From the NCBI RefSeq assembly GCF_000332995.1, contig NZ_BANS01000026.1, positions 46,162 to 110,161 on the forward strand: 64,000 bases of DNA, given 5' to 3'. The translations under genes and the position numbers were made by a program. The DNA comes from Gordonia amicalis NBRC 100051 = JCM 11271. GTDB lineage: Bacteria; Actinomycetota; Actinomycetes; Mycobacteriales; Mycobacteriaceae. Shown here piece after piece: positions 57,058 through 64,000 of the stretch. The notes beneath the pieces were generated by a model. The model saw nothing but the letters and a program-made list of their open reading frames with translations, did not search any database and was not told where the DNA came from. Position 1 is the stretch's first letter. Each line of letters begins with the position of its first letter.

Positions 57058-57588
57058 GTGCCGCATCTACGAACCGTGAAGAAAGTCCATGCCGCAGTGT
57101 TGCGGCTTGCGCTGCGCGCCGGACCGACGGCGCTGACCATGGAGGGGATCGCGGCCGAAGCCGGCGTGGGCAAGCAGACCCTGTACCGCAACTGGCCCTC
57201 GGTCACGGCGATCGTGTTCGACGCGCTCGCCCACGACAGCACCCCTCCCCCGGAGAGACCCGCAGATACGTCGGTCACGGCTGCACTCAGCGCGGCCGTC
57301 GAGGAGATCTCGACCGAACCGCGGCGTTCTCTACTCCGGTCGCTGGCCGCCTCGATCCAGACCGACGATGCGGTGGCGCAAGAATTTCAGGAGCGGCTCC
57401 TTGCGCCTCAGCTTGCCCAGATGCGGGAACTCGTCCGTGGCGAGGGCGCGCGAGACCCTGTCCGGGTCACCGAAATGCTTCTCGCCCCGATCTTCTACCG
57501 CTGGTTCATGCAGCTGCCTCAGTTCGACGACGCGGCGCTTTCGGAACACGTCCGAGCCGTGATGGCATTCGACCGGCAGCGAGATTGA
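57058..57588 (+). CDS. TetR-family regulator
   Basis: A 176-residue repressor. The N-terminal HTH reads LTMEGIAAEAGVGKQTLYRNWPS with AVLRLALRAG before it. The C-terminal helical ligand domain (about 65-176) is of the TetR_C family common in actinobacteria (LLAPIFYRWFMQLP). The GTG at 57058 is the start; the longer upstream frame runs through the SDR gene. The perfect palindrome before it is the presumed operator. Confidence 0.88.
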   Translation: MPHLRTVKKVHAAVLRLALRAGPTALTMEGIAAEAGVGKQTLYRNWPSVTAIVFDALAHDSTPPPERPADTSVTAALSAAVEEISTEPRRSLLRSLAASIQTDDAVAQEFQERLLAPQLAQMRELVRGEGARDPVRVTEMLLAPIFYRWFMQLPQFDDAALSEHVRAVMAFDRQRD

Positions 57589-57618
57589 GGGAGGTGGGTC
57601 GGCGGCCGCGCTGAGCGG

Positions 57619-59004
57619 TCAGGCGGCGACAGCGGCTGCGTTGCGCTCCTTCCATTCCCACACCGCGTAGATCACCTCGGTCGCATACCCGAGCTCGAGC
57701 CTCCCGCCACCGACCGGCACCGTCGCATCCGAGGCGACATCAGCATTGGGCCTCCACTGTCCCGGTGCCCGCATCGACGGAGCCACATCGATCGGTGCCC
57801 CGTCCGGCCAGTGAAACGAAAACCGTTGCCCGCCATGCGCAGCGATACCAAACTCACCCCGATGCAACGCCCGATGACACGACCCACACAACAAAATAAG
57901 ATTATCCGGATCCGTCGCCCCACCCGCCGACCACAACACCACATGATGAGCATGCAAATGCCGCGTCCGCTCACACCCCGGCATCTGACAACACCGATCC
58001 CGCACAAACAGCGCCTTCACCAGCGCCTTGTTCGGCGCCCGCTTCTTTCGACCCAACCCCAACAACGCCAACCTCCCCGGACGACCAGACACCCTCGCAG
58101 ACAACACCTCACGCCTCGCCGCACCACACGACGCCTCCCCCACCTCCGCCGCCGACAACGCCGGACCATCATCGAGATGCGCACTCTCCACACCGTCGCC
58201 GGCATGGATCAGGATCTCCGCCCCCGGCGCAAGATCGGGCATCGCGATCCCCTCATGCACCATGTCCGCCATCGCCACCACCGCCGGCGCCACATTCGAC
58301 GGCACATGCCGCCACAAATCCCGCCGATTCGCCGGCCGAACCTCCGAATCGGGCTCACCCGACACCGTCTCGAGCGCACCCGCAGCGTTCCGCGGAACAC
58401 CCGCCGGCACCGGCAGATCGTCGTCGCTCACCGTGCGGGTGCGTTCATACTCCGCCCGCACCGCCCCCGCCAGAAACCGCGCACCGTCCAGCGGCGTGAA
58501 CCGCAACGACACCGACAACGTCCCATCGGCATTCCACTTCCACCGCCCCGCCGACTCCCGCGGCGCCACCGGCTCATCCGTCCCGTTCGCCGCATCGATC
58601 TGACGCATCGCCCGCACCGCCCGCTCCACCTGCGACGCCGTGCACGACAACGCCAAATTCACCAACTCCTGCTCCCGCACGTCAGTCGCCACCCGCGTCA
58701 ACGCCCGCACCTTCGAATACGACAGCCGCCCCTGCGCGAACGCCGCACGGATCACCGGCAACCCCCGCAACGCCCGCGCCACCCGCACCTGCTCATGCGC
58801 CGTGCGCTGAGTGATCCCCGCTTTCCACGACAACCACTGCGCCAACGATGAAATCCCCGGCCCCGACCACGACCGCCGTTCCTCCAACACCGCCACATGC
58901 GCAAAGAACTGGGCCGTCAACGCGGTGATCTGCGCCGCGTACCCGATCACCCGTGCCTCCAGCACCTCATCAGCCAACGACGACGGATCCGCACCATCGA
59001 ACAT
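57619..59004 (-). CDS. DUF222 / HNH-endonuclease protein (13E12-type)
   Basis: A 461-residue protein. The N-terminal DUF222 helical domain covers about 10-330 (AEERRSWSG-like ERRSWSGPGISS, WLSWKAGITQRTAHEQVRVARAL). A C-terminal HNH domain carries CQMPGCERTRHLHAHHVVLWSAGG and NLILLCGSCHRALH, with zinc Cys pairs and the catalytic His. Family members are abundant in actinobacteria as the 13E12 repeat family; their activity is little studied. The 57.88-58.03 kb part is less GC-rich and less biased in codon use than neighbours. I chose the ATG at 59004 (MFDG); a GTG three codons upstream is possible. Confidence 0.88.
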   Translation of the reverse strand: MFDGADPSSLADEVLEARVIGYAAQITALTAQFFAHVAVLEERRSWSGPGISSLAQWLSWKAGITQRTAHEQVRVARALRGLPVIRAAFAQGRLSYSKVRALTRVATDVREQELVNLALSCTASQVERAVRAMRQIDAANGTDEPVAPRESAGRWKWNADGTLSVSLRFTPLDGARFLAGAVRAEYERTRTVSDDDLPVPAGVPRNAAGALETVSGEPDSEVRPANRRDLWRHVPSNVAPAVVAMADMVHEGIAMPDLAPGAEILIHAGDGVESAHLDDGPALSAAEVGEASCGAARREVLSARVSGRPGRLALLGLGRKKRAPNKALVKALFVRDRCCQMPGCERTRHLHAHHVVLWSAGGATDPDNLILLCGSCHRALHRGEFGIAAHGGQRFSFHWPDGAPIDVAPSMRAPGQWRPNADVASDATVPVGGGRLELGYATEVIYAVWEWKERNAAAVAA

Positions 59005-59059
59005 CGACGCCACACCCTCACCACGCAACACCGAAACAGACACCCCAACCCCCCGCTGT

Positions 59060-59075
59060 TCGAACAGATATACGA
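59060..59075 (-). promoter_or_regulatory. Possible degenerate LexA (SOS) box
   Basis: TCGAAC, AGAT, ATACGA: ten of twelve half-site positions match TCGAAC-N4-GTTCGA. It lies about 56 bases upstream of the DUF222/HNH start. Some 13E12 genes of mycobacteria are in the LexA regulon, which is why I noted it. The second half-site is poor. Confidence 0.25.
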
Positions 59076-59121
59076 ACAACCTAGCCCCGCCCACCGACAA
59101 CCCGCAGGTCACCGAGACCCG

Positions 59122-59139
59122 AGTGTTCCGCGGAACACT
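59122..59139. repeat. 18-base perfect palindrome AGTGTTCCGCGGAACACT
   Basis: It lies between the GH1 stop (59142) and the DUF222/HNH start. Its 12-base core GTTCCGCGGAAC recurs at 58387-58398 inside the DUF222/HNH gene. It could be an operator, a hairpin or a recombination/cleavage site; nothing in the sequence decides. Confidence 0.7.
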
Positions 59140-59141
59140 AC

Positions 59142-60482
59142 TCAGCGGACGACAGCCGGGTCGGCGCAGCTGTCCGGAACGTCGACCAGTGAGCACGGCA
59201 CCGGCATCCGCGTCGGCCGGTAATCGGCAGGCACTCCCCCGGCCCGCGTGATCTCCCGGTAAGCGGCGACGCCGTCGGTGGGACGCCGTGTCAGCGACGG
59301 GTCTCGCCGGACGTCGACGGTGAACAGACCGAAGCGCGAGTCGAAATCGCCCCACTCGTAGTTGTCGGTGAGACTCCAGTAGTTGTAGGACTTCACGGGG
59401 ATGCCGTCCTGCTTGGCCCGCTGCAGCCAGTACACCGTGTCACGAAGGTGGTCCGAACGCCGATAACCGTCGGGGCGTCGGCCGGCCGGATCGGTGGCCA
59501 GCCCGTTCTCGATCACCCGGATCGGCTTGCCCGGGAACTGCCCCGCCACGTGGCGGAGCACGTAATAGATGCTCTCGGGCGCCTGTGAGCTCTTCCAGAA
59601 CTCGCCGAGTGCACCGTAGGCCACCGACGCATCGGTAACCGAGAACGAGTAGTAGTGGTCGACGCCGACGAAGTCCAGGGTGTCGCGCATCCGTTGCGGG
59701 AAAATCGATTCCAGCCACGGCTGGAGTCCGGCGATCGGATAGTAGGCGAAGTTCGACGACACCTCCGCGCCCGGCTGGACCCGATGGATGTGCCGGTAGA
59801 CGGCCCGATGCGCCGCGACGATCCCGTCGACCATCCGGCCCAGGTTCTGTGGCGAGACCCCGCCGTACTGGAGTTCGCGCCGAACGTACTCGGTCGGTTC
59901 GTTGAACGTGATCCACAGCGGGTCGGCCCAGGCATACCGGTCGACGACCCGGGAGGCGAACGCCACCATGTCGTCGGCCATTCCGGGGCGATTCCACCCG
60001 CCGAGATCCACCGCCCAGCCAGGATGTACCCAGTGGTTGAGCGTGATCATCGGTCGCATGCCGGCGTCGACGACTTTGCGGATCACCCTGTCGTAGAACG
60101 CCCAGCCCGCCGGATCATCGTGTCCGCGTGTCGGTTCCACCCGCGACCACTCGACCGACGTGCGGTAGATCCCGACACCGAGCGACGCGGCCCGGTCGAT
60201 GTCCTCGGCGTGACGATGGTAGAAGTCGACGGCGTTGCCGACCGGATCCTCGACCTTGCCCTGCTTGCCGTACCGCAGCCAGTTCGAGTCCCGGTTGTAT
60301 CCCTCGGACTGGAAGCCGGATTGGGCGACGCCGAAATCGAAGTCCGGACCGAGCGGCGGAACCGCGGCTCGCGCCGGCGAGGAGACACCGACGGGCAGCA
60401 ACAGCACTGCGGCAAGCGCGATCACGAGCACGGCGGACACCCGCGGTAGACGCCGAACGCCGGGACGGAAGGGTTCGTGCAC
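59142..60482 (-). CDS. Secreted glycoside hydrolase family 1 (beta-glucosidase-type)
   Basis: A 446-residue protein with a Sec signal peptide (basic head, hydrophobic ALVIALAAVLLLPVGV-like core, cleavage near SPARAA). The GH1 barrel shows the acid/base in TFNEPTEY and the nucleophile in VIENGLAT. IYRTSVEWSRVEPTRG, MITLNHWVHPGWA and SLTDNYEWG are the usual GH1 subsite segments. Secreted GH1 enzymes are unusual in this group, so an extracellular beta-glycosidase is likely; the sugar is unknown. It ends in a short extension with two Cys. Confidence 0.88.
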   Translation of the reverse strand: MHEPFRPGVRRLPRVSAVLVIALAAVLLLPVGVSSPARAAVPPLGPDFDFGVAQSGFQSEGYNRDSNWLRYGKQGKVEDPVGNAVDFYHRHAEDIDRAASLGVGIYRTSVEWSRVEPTRGHDDPAGWAFYDRVIRKVVDAGMRPMITLNHWVHPGWAVDLGGWNRPGMADDMVAFASRVVDRYAWADPLWITFNEPTEYVRRELQYGGVSPQNLGRMVDGIVAAHRAVYRHIHRVQPGAEVSSNFAYYPIAGLQPWLESIFPQRMRDTLDFVGVDHYYSFSVTDASVAYGALGEFWKSSQAPESIYYVLRHVAGQFPGKPIRVIENGLATDPAGRRPDGYRRSDHLRDTVYWLQRAKQDGIPVKSYNYWSLTDNYEWGDFDSRFGLFTVDVRRDPSLTRRPTDGVAAYREITRAGGVPADYRPTRMPVPCSLVDVPDSCADPAVVR

Positions 60483-60487
60483 GACGG

Positions 60488-61434
60488 TCAGAACGGGCTA
60501 CCCGTGAACGGTGCGACCCGCTCGCACGGCACGCGTCGAGGGTGCTCGGGATCGAGCGCGTTCAGCACGAAGTACGCCGTTCGCCGCGACCCCGCCATAC
60601 CCGCATGCTCGGTGTAGTCGACCGACATCCCTCCTGCACAACGATGTTGCGGACATTCGATCCACCTGGCGGAAGTCCGTACCAGTACGGCACCACCAGT
60701 TCATCGTGGCGCGTGGCGATGTTGGTGTACTCGATGCCCGGCAGGTAGTAGCCACCCTCGGCGACCCTACGCAGGAACGCGGCACCGGGGTCGAGGTCGA
60801 AACACGCCTGGCACAGGGGAACCTGCTCGGGCCGGACACCGAGACCGCGTACGAACGGGCCGATGGCATCGGCGCCGGCGACGGTCGTCCCCCGCCACAC
60901 GGGTGCCAGCGAGACGTACTTGTCGATGTTGTGTTGGCCACCGAGATACTTGGCGTAGTACGCCGGCACCACGGTCCCCTGGGAATGTCCGACGATGTCG
61001 ACCTTCGACGCGCCGGTGGCGCGACGCACCTTGGTGACGAAGCCGCCCAGTTCGCGTGCACTCTCCGACATCAGGCCCATCCCGCCGATCGCACTGATCG
61101 GCCACGGGGCGCCCTTGAGCGCGCCGTAGGTGGGCGTGAAGACGCAGTATCCCTCGTTCTTCAGCAGCGGGACGTAGGTTCCCCAGTTGGTCTGCTGCGA
61201 TCCGCCCGTCCCGTGTACGAGGATGACCGGGTGGGGGTGACGCGTCGACGGCTTGCAGTTCCAGTCGTTCGCGCCGGGCAGCGAACCACCCGGGTCGGTG
61301 AGTTCACCGGGGATTCCGGAGAGGAAGTTGTAGGTAACCGGCAATGTGTCTGCCCGCGCGGGCGTGGCGGTGGCGACCAACACCCCGGCCAGCGCCGCCA
61401 CGACCAGCCCCAACAGCAGCTTCGAGGACCTCAT
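60488..61434 (-). pseudogene. Secreted lipase (class 2 / EstA type), frameshifted near its 3' end
   Basis: A Sec signal (LLLGLVVAALAGVLVATA, cleavage near ARADT) leads an alpha/beta hydrolase with PVILVHGTGGSQ and nucleophile GHSQGT, as in actinobacterial triacylglycerol lipases; a late ATRHDELVVPYW follows. The first frame ends at 60562 after a short, unrelated Arg-rich tail. From about 60625 the alternate frame continues naturally (SVDYTEHAGMAGS, VLNALDPEHPRRVPC) to a TGA at 60488. The His of the triad is probably in that tail. One lost base (TGCTCG to TGTCG) explains it. Confidence 0.82.
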
Positions 61435-61654
61435 CGCTGAGAAACTAACAAAGACCTGCGGACCTGGGTGGGCGTTTACCCAGACCGGTTGCCGGACTCC
61501 CCGTCAACAGGAACCGACCGGCCCGAACGCGCCGATCTCGAAGACCGCCCCCGCGCCCATTGGTCGGGTGAGGACGTCCACACCGTGGCACGATGAGAGG
61601 TCTACGGGAAGCCATGCGGTCATGCGCCTAGGACCAGATGAGGATCACGCAGAC
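61435..61654. promoter_or_regulatory. Divergent intergenic region
   Basis: 220 bases between the lipase and the SDR starts. An inverted repeat CTGGGT-N8-ACCCAG (61464-61469 and 61478-61483) may be a hairpin or operator. No coding frame is convincing and no promoter is clear. Confidence 0.3.
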
Positions 61655-62494
61655 ATGACGAGCACATACGACGGCCAGGTAGCACTGATCACCGGCGCGG
61701 CCCGCGGCCAGGGCCGCAGCCACGCGGTCGCCTTCGCCGAACGCGGGGCCGACGTCGTCCTCTGCGACCGCTGCGAGGACAGCCCCGCGGTCGGTTATCC
61801 GCTGGCCACCGAGCCCGATCTGGCCGAGACCGCGCGTCTGGTCGCCGCCACCGGCCGCAGATGCATCTCCGTCCGGGCCGACACCGCCGACCGCGCCGCG
61901 ATGGATGCGCTGGTCGCACAGGCGCATTCGGAGTTCGGCCGCATCGACATCGCGGTCGCCAACGCGGGCGTGTCGGTCGCGGCACCTGTGCAGTCGATGA
62001 GCTCCGGCCAGTGGGCGGAGGTCATCTCCTCCAATCTGACCGGTGTCTTCAACACGGTCGGCGCGGTGGCGGGCGGGATGATCGAACGCGACTACGGACG
62101 GATCGTCACCATCTCGTCGATGCTCGGCCGGGCCGGTAACACCAACATGGCGGGGTATGCGGCATCCAAATGGGGTGTCATCGGTTTCACCAAGAGCGCG
62201 GCCCTCGACCTCGCCGGTCACGGCATCACCGTCAACGCCATTGCGCCCGGGAACATCTCGACGCCGATGATCCACAACGAGGCGCTGTACTCGATGATGC
62301 GCCCGGACCTGCAATCCCCCACGATCGACGACGTCGCGCCCGTCTTCGAATCTCTCCATGCACAACCGGTCCCCTGGCTGGAGGCCGCGGAGATCACCCG
62401 GGTCGTGCTGTTCCTGACCGAGCCGGACAACGCTCACATCAGCGGTGCCGTGATCCCGGTCGACGCCGGAAACGCCGCGCGCGTCACCGGCTGA
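61655..62494 (+). CDS. Mycofactocin-coupled SDR family oxidoreductase
   Basis: A 279-residue SDR. GQVALITGAARGQGRSHAVAFAERGADVV, then LCDRCEDSPAVGYPLATEPDLAET and a short insert, is typical of the mycofactocin-dependent subgroup, which keeps NAD tightly bound and passes electrons to mycofactocin. Catalytic Ser is in ISSMLGR and Tyr/Lys in YAASK. No mft genes are in the window. It probably oxidises an alcohol. ATG 61655 is chosen; upstream frame is non-homologous. Confidence 0.85.
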   Translation: MTSTYDGQVALITGAARGQGRSHAVAFAERGADVVLCDRCEDSPAVGYPLATEPDLAETARLVAATGRRCISVRADTADRAAMDALVAQAHSEFGRIDIAVANAGVSVAAPVQSMSSGQWAEVISSNLTGVFNTVGAVAGGMIERDYGRIVTISSMLGRAGNTNMAGYAASKWGVIGFTKSAALDLAGHGITVNAIAPGNISTPMIHNEALYSMMRPDLQSPTIDDVAPVFESLHAQPVPWLEAAEITRVVLFLTEPDNAHISGAVIPVDAGNAARVTG

Positions 62495-62542
62495 CGCGCA
62501 TCTCCGGTCACGGTCGCCGAGGCATCACGCGTCCAGATGAGG

Positions 62543-62980
62543 TCACACGGTGTTTTCCTCGTCGCGATGGCGGAAGTCGCGCACGGTCGCGACGGCCGAC
62601 GCGAGGACGAGAACGAAGCCGGTCACCAATAGTGTCACCGCGACGTAGTGCATGACGCTCTCGTAGTGGCCGAGGTCGAATTGCTCGGCCGCGATTCGGA
62701 ATCCGACCACGACGAGCCAGGCGAGGAACGCCATCGTGAGCGTCCGACGCTGAAAGACCGCACTGCGACGCCGATGCTCGTGCTCGGCGAGATCGTCGAT
62801 GGCGGCGAGGACGATTCCGCTCATCCGCGTGTGTGCCGGCGTCTCGGGCGACAGCTTGGCCAGGATGTCGACCTTCTGGGACAGCTTCTGGTGCCGGTCG
62901 TTGGCGTCGAGTCGCGCGATGACCGCTCCGATCATCGCGACCAGCAGCGTCCCGGCGAAGGTGAGCATCGCGGCGGTCAT
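62543..62980 (-). CDS. Small membrane protein of unknown function
   Basis: A 145-residue protein not recognised. The first helix is at about residues 4-22 (MLTFAGTLLVAMIGAVIA). A charged, coiled-coil-like region (about 25-70) is followed by two helices (LAWLVVVGFRI and YVAVTLLVTGFVLVLASAVA) and a charged tail ending EENTV. The ATG at 62980 precedes the first helix; the upstream frame has no hydrophobic or homologous feature. A 164-base gap separates it from the next gene. Confidence 0.65.
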   Translation of the reverse strand: MTAAMLTFAGTLLVAMIGAVIARLDANDRHQKLSQKVDILAKLSPETPAHTRMSGIVLAAIDDLAEHEHRRRSAVFQRRTLTMAFLAWLVVVGFRIAAEQFDLGHYESVMHYVAVTLLVTGFVLVLASAVATVRDFRHRDEENTV

Positions 62981-63144
62981 AGGCGGAAACCTACAGCGAC
63001 CCGGGCTCGGAAGGCGGCCGAAACCGCAGCATCCCCGCCACGACGGACCGCTGCGTCCCGGGTGGCGGAGACCGGAAAGCGCCCTCCACGCGATGAACGA
63101 CGACGATAGGTCGCTCGGATGTGCCCGAGTTCGAACCTCAGGGA

Positions 63145-63570
63145 TCAGGACGTGGACAGCGACCGGCGAGCGAGCTCCAGAATCCGCTCCGCACGACGGT
63201 ATTCCAGCGAATGCAGCTGACTGTCCGGGGACACGGTGTTGCTCGCCTGACGCAGCAGGATCGCTGCCAGGGACGACACGGTTCGCGGGGGGATGACCAG
63301 CAGGGTCACCTCGATCCCCTTCGCGGTCAGAGTCATCAACGGCGGCGTCGCGGGCGAGTCGGGCGAATCCAGGCCGGGGTATCGGCGGAAACTCTGCCAG
63401 TTGACGTCGATGCCGGTCACCTCGCCGATCTGTGGTCGCGCGGCGGCGAGGACGCCGGGCAACTCGTCGGCGAGCTGGACCGTGTACGGGTACCAGGCGC
63501 CGCCGATCGCCACTGACGGATCGACGCCGAACCGCACTCGAGGCGGACCCAGAAGCGGCGGGGCGCTCAT
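63145..63570 (-). CDS. DUF5994-like protein
   Basis: A 141-residue cytosolic protein. GGAWYPYTVQLADELPGVLAA followed by WQSFRRYPG and LLVIPPRTVSSLAAILLRQA matches the DUF5994 layout common in actinobacteria: (D/G)GAWWP..., W..., then LLVPP.T. The function of the family is unknown. ATG 63570 begins just before the conserved part. The gap from 63571 to the tRNA terminator holds no supported gene. Confidence 0.7.
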   Translation of the reverse strand: MSAPPLLGPPRVRFGVDPSVAIGGAWYPYTVQLADELPGVLAAARPQIGEVTGIDVNWQSFRRYPGLDSPDSPATPPLMTLTAKGIEVTLLVIPPRTVSSLAAILLRQASNTVSPDSQLHSLEYRRAERILELARRSLSTS

Positions 63571-63771
63571 CGACGGGCCCCCACGGCCGGGACGATGAAA
63601 CCACGCGAGACGGGACTCACATTTGCCACCTGACATGCTCACCAGACGGAAAACGGTCTGTCTGACACCGGAGACGCCGACAGCGGCCTGTCGGATGTTC
63701 GATCCGGATGTCTTCGACATTACCCCGGCCGTGCTCCGAGCCGTCGACCGGCGCGGACATCCGATCGACGG

Positions 63772-63813
63772 CGCCCAAACGTCGGCTCCCAAACGACAGC
63801 GCCCAAACGACAG
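63772..63813. repeat. 14-base tandem repeat beside the tRNA terminator
   Basis: Three units (63772-63785, 63786-63799, 63800-63813) with core CCCAAACG; units two and three differ at one base. It directly abuts the hairpin on the downstream side of tRNA-Ala. Confidence 0.75.
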
Positions 63814-63843
63814 CGAGGGCCCCGGCGTGCGCCGGAGCCCTCG
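63814..63843 (-). terminator. Terminator hairpin of tRNA-Ala
   Basis: CGAGGGC pairs with GCCCTCG and CCGGC with GCCGG, with one mismatch and a four-base loop. It lies 7 bases after the tRNA 3' end on the minus strand. There is no long U-tract, as is usual in high-GC actinobacteria. Confidence 0.6.
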
Positions 63844-63850
63844 GACTCTG

Positions 63851-63923
63851 TGGAGCTAAGGGGAATCGAACCCCTGACCTACTCGATGCGAACGAGTCGC
63901 GCTACCAACTGCGCCATAGCCCC
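63851..63923 (-). tRNA. tRNA-Ala (anticodon CGC)
   Basis: A 73-base cloverleaf on the minus strand. Acceptor GGGGCTA pairs with TAGCTCC, with discriminator A. The D-arm is GCGC...GCGC, the anticodon stem ACTCG/CGAGT with loop TTCGCAT (anticodon CGC, codon GCG), and the T-arm AGGGG-TTCGATT-CCCCT. CCA is not encoded. It resembles the mycobacterial alanine tRNA family. Confidence 0.95.
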
Positions 63924-64000
63924 GGAGGGTCGCATTGCGACCAGCCGGGAGCCACTTTAGCAGCCCCACCGCGCGGGATCCCAAACGCCTGGACCCATGG

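Overview
The window is high-GC actinobacterial chromosome. Mce transport genes, rpfB, a mycobacterial-type FprB, a protein O-mannosyltransferase, F420- and probable mycofactocin-linked enzymes, a DUF222/HNH gene and two MpaB/DUF2236 proteins point to the Mycobacteriales. Gordonia or a close relative is my best guess, from protein style only.

Layout. 0-9 kb is a housekeeping block: the end of an SGNH-type hydrolase, an Uup-like ABC-F protein, a secreted lipase, then leftward ispE, a HAD phosphatase, rsmA, rpfB and tatD, with an F420-dependent LLM enzyme in between. 9-26 kb is an accessory block. It holds PhzF, a mce operon (fused YrbE permease, MceA-F, Mce-associated protein, two MpaB-family genes, GntR regulator), a HAD/GH65 sugar phosphorylase pair, and a HEAT protein next to a MerR-HEAT regulator. 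26-33 kb resumes the conserved block (metG, pabB, GAF regulator, rsmI, pmt). From memory, M. tuberculosis has pmt-rsmI-pabB-metS-tatD-rpfB-ksgA-ispE together (Rv1002c-Rv1011), so the mce block sits where metG and tatD are normally neighbours. 33-40 kb is a leftward group: BCCT transporter, GntR, arginine deiminase, MFS, patatin, SoxR and a tandem universal stress protein.

40-48 kb is the most unusual part. A tightly packed leftward operon encodes a flavoprotein, a small membrane protein, an FHA protein, a CPA2 cation/proton antiporter with a long cytosolic tail, and a kinase-fold protein lacking the catalytic aspartate. It converges on a membrane-anchored pseudokinase with no catalytic residues. 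I read this as a possible phospho-signalling module controlling an ion antiporter, which is inference. 48-54 kb carries the AurF-like diiron oxygenase/FprB pair, a small unknown protein, a maleylpyruvate-isomerase-like protein and a DEAD-box helicase. 54-64 kb carries XRE/AzlCD, SDR/TetR with a perfect palindromic operator, a DUF222/HNH gene, a secreted GH1 enzyme, a frameshifted secreted lipase, a mycofactocin-type SDR, two small proteins and tRNA-Ala(CGC).

Sequence integrity. Three genes (mceB, mceE, the 60.5-61.4 kb lipase) carry a single simple frameshift with the rest of the protein intact in the next frame. The YrbE pair is fused by an apparent in-frame deletion, and the second MpaB-family gene lacks its core. 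The mce cluster may be decaying, or the assembly has uncorrected indels; sequence alone cannot decide.
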